From Neospora caninum Liverpool (Eukaryota; Apicomplexa; Conoidasida; Eucoccidiorida; Sarcocystidae), in the NCBI RefSeq assembly GCF_000208865.1, contig NC_018396.1, positions 4,087,101-4,151,100 of the forward strand: 64,000 nucleotides of DNA. The letters are read 5' to 3'. The notes under the pieces were generated by a model. The model was not told the origin of the DNA and ran no database searches. It saw only the letters and a program-made list of their open reading frames with translations. The translations under genes were made by a program, and so were the position numbers. Of this stretch, positions 59,311 to 64,000 are shown one piece after another; positions within the stretch are counted from its first letter, which is position 1; every line of letters begins with the position of its first letter.

Positions 59311-60662
59311 GAAAGCAAATTGTCGTAAATCGTGTCTACCAGGGTAGCGAGACCGTGTGAACTTTTTGTGTGCGTGGCGTGAACGATGTAACAAGAGGGG
59401 AAGCAGCCGGCCGCCCGGCGAACACCGCGTTGCCTTCCTTCAGATTCCAGTGTCGTCGGAGAGTGAGGTGCTGTATTTCTGTATCCCACCGATTTTCTAT
59501 GGGGCAGGAGACAGGAAGTGTGCCCGACTCGAACAACGCCCGTGACAAACAAGACACAATCTAGTCACAAAACTTCGCACCTGTGCATCCTGGACTACCT
59601 AGAAATTTTGGGACGAAACCGTTGCTCAGTCGCTGTGGGCTGCCTTTGCTGCGTAGACGTACTGTTCGGAACTCCGCGAAACATGGTTCGTTGCACACAG
59701 GAAAGAGCTGGGGGCGGACAGGCCTGGATATTGCTTGGTTGCGATATGTTTCGAGCTAAGCAACGGATTGTCCTGCTCACAAGTGCTGTCCTTGGGATGC
59801 CGATGCGTGCCGCACGGAATGACTCGATACGCCTTTGTAGTCACAGCCACCGCCGGAATGCACCGCGAAGTAGTTCAGTCGCCAATGAAAGGCCACCAAT
59901 GTTAGCTTTGCATGTCGTTGAGGAGAACGTCCCGGACAAAGTGGCTTCCCGGACGTACTGGCGTCACCGTGAGCAGACAAGTTAATGTAGATTGAGAACA
60001 ACAAATCGGCGGATGCCTATGAAGAAAACGCTTAAAGTCACGGAAGTTGGAGTGTGGCATGCTGACTACTTTCGCGGGGGGTGAGACATCAGTTTCATCT
60101 ACAGTATGAACTGCGCCTCTACTGCAAAATCACAATGAATTCATAACCTCAAAACTTTTACTAAAAAACACGATCTCAAGGACGTTGCCCTTACAAACAT
60201 CGTCCACAAACAACCCGAATCGAACCACAGCGGTTGACTAGGATCCCTCCAATGCAGAAGTCTCCGTCTGTTTACGCTTCCTGAAAAAAACGCCCTCCCT
60301 GAAGCATGAAGTGCAACATTTACAAACACTACACATCACGCAACATATCGTTACCGCATGCTCATGATCTTACTTTATCGATGCCGCAGTCGCCAGAACG
60401 GAGTACCACGTCGGCAATGAAGAATTACGAGCGGACAACGGTGAGGCCTGGTAATCACTGCAGATTGTTTCTCTACGGGAAACGAAATTTGCCTAAAAGC
60501 TAACTACAGTGGCCATCTCTTGCGAGCAGTTCTCAGCCAGAGACAATTTAAACACAAAAACTGTAACCATGATTTGTATGCACATAAGGGGGAACGGACC
60601 CGAACCAGCTTTCACAAGTTCTCACCCGTAACAAAACAGTGACCGAGATGGAAACCGGATTT
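59311..60662. other. 3' flank of RPS15A up to the first assembly gap
   Basis: No supported gene. Short open frames on both strands lack any family resemblance or consistent splice signals. The sequence becomes AT-richer toward the gap at 60663. Confidence 0.45.
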
Positions 60663-60762
60663 NNNNNNNNNNNNNNNNNNNNNNNNNNNNNNNNNNNNNN
60701 NNNNNNNNNNNNNNNNNNNNNNNNNNNNNNNNNNNNNNNNNNNNNNNNNNNNNNNNNNNNNN
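60663..60762. other. Assembly gap of exactly 100 N
   Basis: A run of 100 undetermined bases, the usual convention for a scaffold gap of unknown size. It hides the 5' part of the TYW3-like gene if the contigs are correctly ordered. Confidence 0.99.
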
Positions 60763-60763
60763 C

Positions 60764-61303
60764 CTCGGGAGCTCAGATGAGCGCAGTAAGGCAGAAAGCT
60801 TTCCTGTTGCTGGCTCATCTGCGCTGGCCTCACCTCATGACAAAGGCACAGGGGACTCGGAATCCCTCGTCCTGCCCAGCAAACCGGACAAGTCACTGAA
60901 GGGCTCCGTTGACCGTGATCTGCTGCGGATTTGTTCCATTATTAACACGCATCCTTGCTATGTCACTACCAGCTCGTGCAGCGGGAGAATCAGCGTTTTC
61001 CAAAATGGCCCAAAGGGCCCCGAAGGGAATTCAAAGAAAGGTGGCAAGCTCATATACGCAAGTCATTCGCCAATTGATCTGTCTGAGGAGGATGTGATCA
61101 TACAGCGACTTCATAGTGGTGAAAGCCACTACCAGATCAGATATAAACCTGACACAACAGATCGCCGTTTGGATGCTGAAGGCGTCGAGGCAGTGAAATC
61201 TCCGTTTCCTGATCCGCGGAACCTGCCGCCGCTGGTGCGCGCACAGCGTCCATCGACTTCGGTTGGCCGGCTTCGAACGCCGTTGCAGAGATTCCTTGCG
61301 TGA
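60764..61303 (+). CDS. TYW3: TYW3-like tRNA wybutosine-synthesis methyltransferase, partial
   Basis: The frame is open from the gap edge to TGA at 61301-61303 (179 codons visible, 5' end missing). The block KPDKSLKGSVDRDLLRICS, followed shortly by YVTTSSCSGRISVF and KKGGKLIYASH, is diagnostic of TYW3 (family pattern: KGSVD, then TTSSCSGRI, then a KKGG-type turn and SH). Further on, QRLHSGESHYQIRYKPD corresponds to the strand ending FEPF in animals. TYW3 is the SAM-dependent N4-methyltransferase of the wybutosine pathway, which modifies G37 of tRNA-Phe. After about YKPD the resemblance stops. The remaining residues are Pro/Arg-rich, so a donor may end the exon before the apparent stop. N-terminus and C-terminal third are not visible. 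Confidence 0.8.
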   Translation, partial: LGSSDERSKAESFPVAGSSALASPHDKGTGDSESLVLPSKPDKSLKGSVDRDLLRICSIINTHPCYVTTSSCSGRISVFQNGPKGPEGNSKKGGKLIYASHSPIDLSEEDVIIQRLHSGESHYQIRYKPDTTDRRLDAEGVEAVKSPFPDPRNLPPLVRAQRPSTSVGRLRTPLQRFLA

Positions 61304-61579
61304 CGGTCCGCGCACTGTCACGCGAAAAGCACGTGTACACCCACACAGTGTCAAGTTCCCGTCCCACCGCGTGGAGTGGTATCGTGAATTCGTGCACTGT
61401 GCAGGCCACCTAGCCTGTCTTCCCTCGTCCGCCCCCTTGCTCGCGATTCCTGCCGTCTCGCATTGTCGCAACCCTTGACAACTCCGCTCACTTTTTCCGC
61501 ATGCACATGAGAATAGGGCCAAGTGACCGTGTGACCGTGAGCTTCGCTGCGTTTCTTGAGCCTTTTCCCGGCACAGTCT
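61304..61579. other. Right part of the orphan contig, no supported gene
   Basis: The rest of the 817-base contig between the two N runs. A TYW3-like 3' intron or UTR would fit. The minus strand just inside the gap (about 61500-61579) has a weak KLTVT stretch that might be SRS sequence, but this is too little to call. Confidence 0.35.
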
Positions 61580-61679
61580 NNNNNNNNNNNNNNNNNNNNN
61601 NNNNNNNNNNNNNNNNNNNNNNNNNNNNNNNNNNNNNNNNNNNNNNNNNNNNNNNNNNNNNNNNNNNNNNNNNNNNNNN
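61580..61679. other. Assembly gap of exactly 100 N
   Basis: The second run of 100 undetermined bases. It truncates the SRS-like sequence on its right side. Confidence 0.99.
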
Positions 61680-62238
61680 TGGTCGGTGTTCCCAGATTTT
61701 TGAACTCTTCCGACAACGAACTTCTTGTCAGTATACGGGAAGTTCTGCTTCGGGACCGTTAGCTGCTGAGTGGTGCATTGGTCCGACGACTCGGTGGTGT
61801 CCCGCGACCAGGTGACGCTTTTTCCGGGATCGACAAGAATATCGCTGAGTGGTATACATGCACTGCTGCCGTTTGATGAACCGCACTCATGCAGCTTCCT
61901 AGCGCTTTGTGGGCAGACCTTGTCGCCGTTCAGTTGTTCGGGAGCGCACTGAAGCTCATTATTTTTGCCAGCTCACCTTCAGCACAGTTTGGTCTTCCGA
62001 AAGGGTTGCCGCAAAAGTTTGTGGTGATTCATCTGTATGATCGCACGTGCACTTGGTAGTTCCCGTTTGACTGTCCACCACCGCATTTTGATTTGGGTGT
62101 TTCGTCTTGCGCTCGAACACTCGAGAAAAATGATAGTCTGTCATCGTGCACATACGCGCTTGCAAGGAGTACCAGTAGAGTCACTCCCATTCGGAAATTG
62201 TGTGACAATTTCCGTTGTGTCTCGTAATTCAGAGACAT
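61680..62238 (-). pseudogene. SRS (SAG1-related) surface-antigen copy, broken by two frameshifts
   Basis: Reading from ATG at 62238 (or Met at 62190), the minus strand gives a signal-peptide-like segment (MGVTLLVLLASAYVH, ending near SSVRAQ), then an SRS domain in three pieces. Frame one ends at KSKC. At about 62075-62083 the family pattern moves to another frame (DSQTGTTKCTCDHTDESPQT, then LSEDQTVLKVS). At about 61966-61972 a second shift leads to ELQCAPEQ, DKVCPQSA, HECGSS, ACIPLSDILVDPG, TVPKQNFPYTD and KKFVVGRVQ, then the gap. Order and spacing are those of the SRS fold, the GPI-anchored adhesin/immune-target family of tissue-cyst coccidia. The cysteine normally following FVVG is Arg here. 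Without sequencing error this copy cannot give an intact protein. The second half is lost in the gap. Confidence 0.75.
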
Positions 62239-63838
62239 CTTCGAGGTCGTTGTCGTCGTACCCTGCAAACTCGCGCACCAAGATCGAGTTAGCCTTGTGC
62301 AATTCTGCTACAACACAGCAAGTCAAGTCCGAGTGGACCAGCGCGCGACTCCCGTCAACTGGTGGTAGACTGAGATCTATCACGAGCTATGATCTTTCAG
62401 AGCAACTCGCCCGTGTATCTTCGAGGAAGTAGTGAAAGCATGTGATTTTCTGAAGGCCCAATGCAGTAGAGCTTTTGACGGGGTCGGATCTCAAAGTCAG
62501 GGAACAAATGGGGAGCGCCTGATGACGCCGGTGGGAAGACGTGCTTTCTGCATGCAGCGGGCCCGCTAGTGGGTGCTAGCAGGCCCCTTCTCCACAGTTA
62601 CATTTTCTGAGGCTGTGGCGGTGGTGGAGAGAGTAGTTCGTCCTCTGAAAGGAGGGAAACGCTTTTATGAGTTCAGGTTGACCGCGTCACGCTTCGATTG
62701 GTTGATGTGTGTCGCCTGGCGGCAGCCGTGGCGCTGAAGACAACCCCTGGCCGCTCGTCAATCGTTTCTTGGTCGTGGCTCTGTAGACGTGATTTGGGTC
62801 TGTTCTTTTCCTAGCTTCGACACTGCAGCGGAAGGGAGCTTGTGTGGATCAAGACACCTGGGTAGTGCAAACCATCGACCTTCAAGGAGTCCTTCGTTCT
62901 CTCTGGAAAAAGGAACACGCTGAGGAAGTCACTTGATTGTCACGGCCGGGTAGCTGGGTTCGAGTTGACCTTCTTTGCCACATGCTTCGGACCTATTTCG
63001 AACGCGGTTAAGCCCCCGCAGCTCCTTACCAGCAAGGTGTGCACGGACACTCTCACGTTCACTAGGAAGCAGGATAGCCAACGTAGAATTCTCAGTCCCC
63101 GACGGGGTTTTCCAGATCCTCCCCTGATGTCGCGGTGAGTAGACCATGACGTTTTGCGGAGAAGTTTTTCTGTTGAGAAGAATGCTTCAGTCTCCCAAAC
63201 CTCACAGACCATATTCAAGCGGGATAGTAGTGAAAAGCGGTGCTAAAGCCTGTGGGCCTGCTTCATGGGTGCCAACAAAAAAGATGAAGTGTTTGCCAGA
63301 TACCGATTGAGCGCTACTCTTCTACACAGTGTTGCCGTGTCTGCCTGTTATCATGGTGAAGGGTTTCCTTTCTGAGACACCCTGCCAGGCTCCTTAAAGA
63401 TTGTTGTCAATACCTTAGCAGTCGTCGCGACTGCATGATAAAAACGGTTCCGTTACGGGGTGATCATATGGAAAGAGCTGTGGCAAAACTCAGTCCTGCT
63501 CGTCCACAGAGCATCCAGGTGCCGATTAAGGAGATGATCCGGTTGCGATATAGAGATCCGAACCATCGTTTCGTCGTGGCTTTTTTATTCGAAGAACATC
63601 TGCTGAGACCGACCGCTCAGTGGTCCGTTGTGATTCTGGATTAGATTCATTACCACCGCCGTGTAGTTAGGCCCTCCGGGTGTAATGGTCCTGAGGCTGA
63701 TGTGTCCGAAATCTGATCGGCCCAGGAAATCTAGAGCTGCCACACGAATGCAACAGAACAACCCGTGGACTAGCGCAGGATGAGGCATCCCTGACTAGAC
63801 CGCTAGAACGCGACTGTGCCGGACATGAGAAACTCACA
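62239..63838. other. Spacer between two SRS sequences
   Basis: No supported gene. It should contain the 5' flank of the broken SRS copy and the 3' flank of the next one. Open frames such as 63435-63644 plus and 62940-63218 minus show no family features. Confidence 0.45.
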
Positions 63839-64000
63839 TCACATGGCATGCACGAACGCAGAAATGATAGCGACAGCTCCCACAGCCAAGTATGCCTTCA
63901 TCCCGGACATTGTTGCAGATGAGCTGTTTGGCGAAGCCTCAATCGTCACCAGCACTTTGCAAACAGTTGAGGGTTCTGTTTCACTAGTCTGGCCTCTCTT
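63839..64000 (-). CDS. SRS-type surface antigen, C-terminal end with GPI-anchor signal, partial
   Basis: The minus strand from the window edge is open and ends at TGA (63839-63841). It encodes the last 53 residues of a protein: STVCKVLVTIEASPNSSSA, then a short Ser/Thr/Met linker, then a hydrophobic tail (YLAVGAVAIISAFVHAM). A last domain cysteine followed by KVxVTIxA, a small-residue region and a terminal hydrophobic stretch is how SRS proteins end, and the tail has the form of a GPI-attachment signal. The remaining domains lie beyond the window. Confidence 0.7.
   Translation of the reverse strand, partial: KRGQTSETEPSTVCKVLVTIEASPNSSSATMSGMKAYLAVGAVAIISAFVHAM

Noticed and set aside
61351..61579. 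Possible continuation of the SRS domain on the minus strand left of the second gap
   Set aside because: Only a weak KLTVT-like stretch is visible; cysteine spacing and neighbouring motifs are absent, and the contig order is uncertain.

Overview
The window looks like chromosomal DNA from a sarcocystid coccidian, most probably Toxoplasma gondii or a close relative (Hammondia, Neospora). Reasons visible in the sequence: GC-rich, intron-rich genes with GT/AG junctions; long Ser/Pro/Arg-rich insertions inside conserved proteins; TA dinucleotide arrays confined to introns and spacers; and SRS (SAG1-related) surface-antigen sequences at the right end. Exons below were assembled by eye from splice sites and reading phase. 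For the MscS, ATAD3, aminotransferase and RPS15A genes every junction is phase-consistent and the summed coding length divides by three.

Layout, left to right. 1-3247: no gene I can support. 3248-7462 (+): a 1404-codon intronless gene for a greatly enlarged EI24 (etoposide-induced 2.4) family membrane protein. 10536-24099 (+): a 16-exon gene of about 1775 codons for an MscS-type mechanosensitive channel. 27185-33795 (-): an 11-exon gene for ATAD3, a mitochondrial inner-membrane AAA+ ATPase, convergent with the MscS gene. 36078-37625 (+): a small, unrecognised, tentative multi-exon gene. 37515-46031 (-): a single 2838-codon open frame that I read as a divergent leucine-rich-repeat protein with a possible F-box. 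49978-55061 (+): an 11-exon gene for a 411-residue fold-type I PLP-dependent aminotransferase. 58530-59310 (+): two-exon RPS15A (uS8). 60663-60762 and 61580-61679: two runs of exactly 100 N, enclosing an 817-base orphan contig that carries part of a TYW3-like tRNA-modification gene. 61680-62238 (-): a broken SRS copy. 63839-64000 (-): the C-terminal end of another SRS protein, running off the window.

The left half is housekeeping and organelle biology: EI24 is an ER membrane protein, ATAD3 acts at the mitochondrial inner membrane, and MscS homologues are tension-gated channels. The right end changes character to a degenerating surface-antigen cluster with assembly gaps, typical of repeated, fast-evolving loci. 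The least explained items are the giant LRR-like protein, the small gene overlapping its 3' end, a perfect 18-bp-arm hairpin at 46998-47036, and a small cysteine-rich open frame at 48513-48788.
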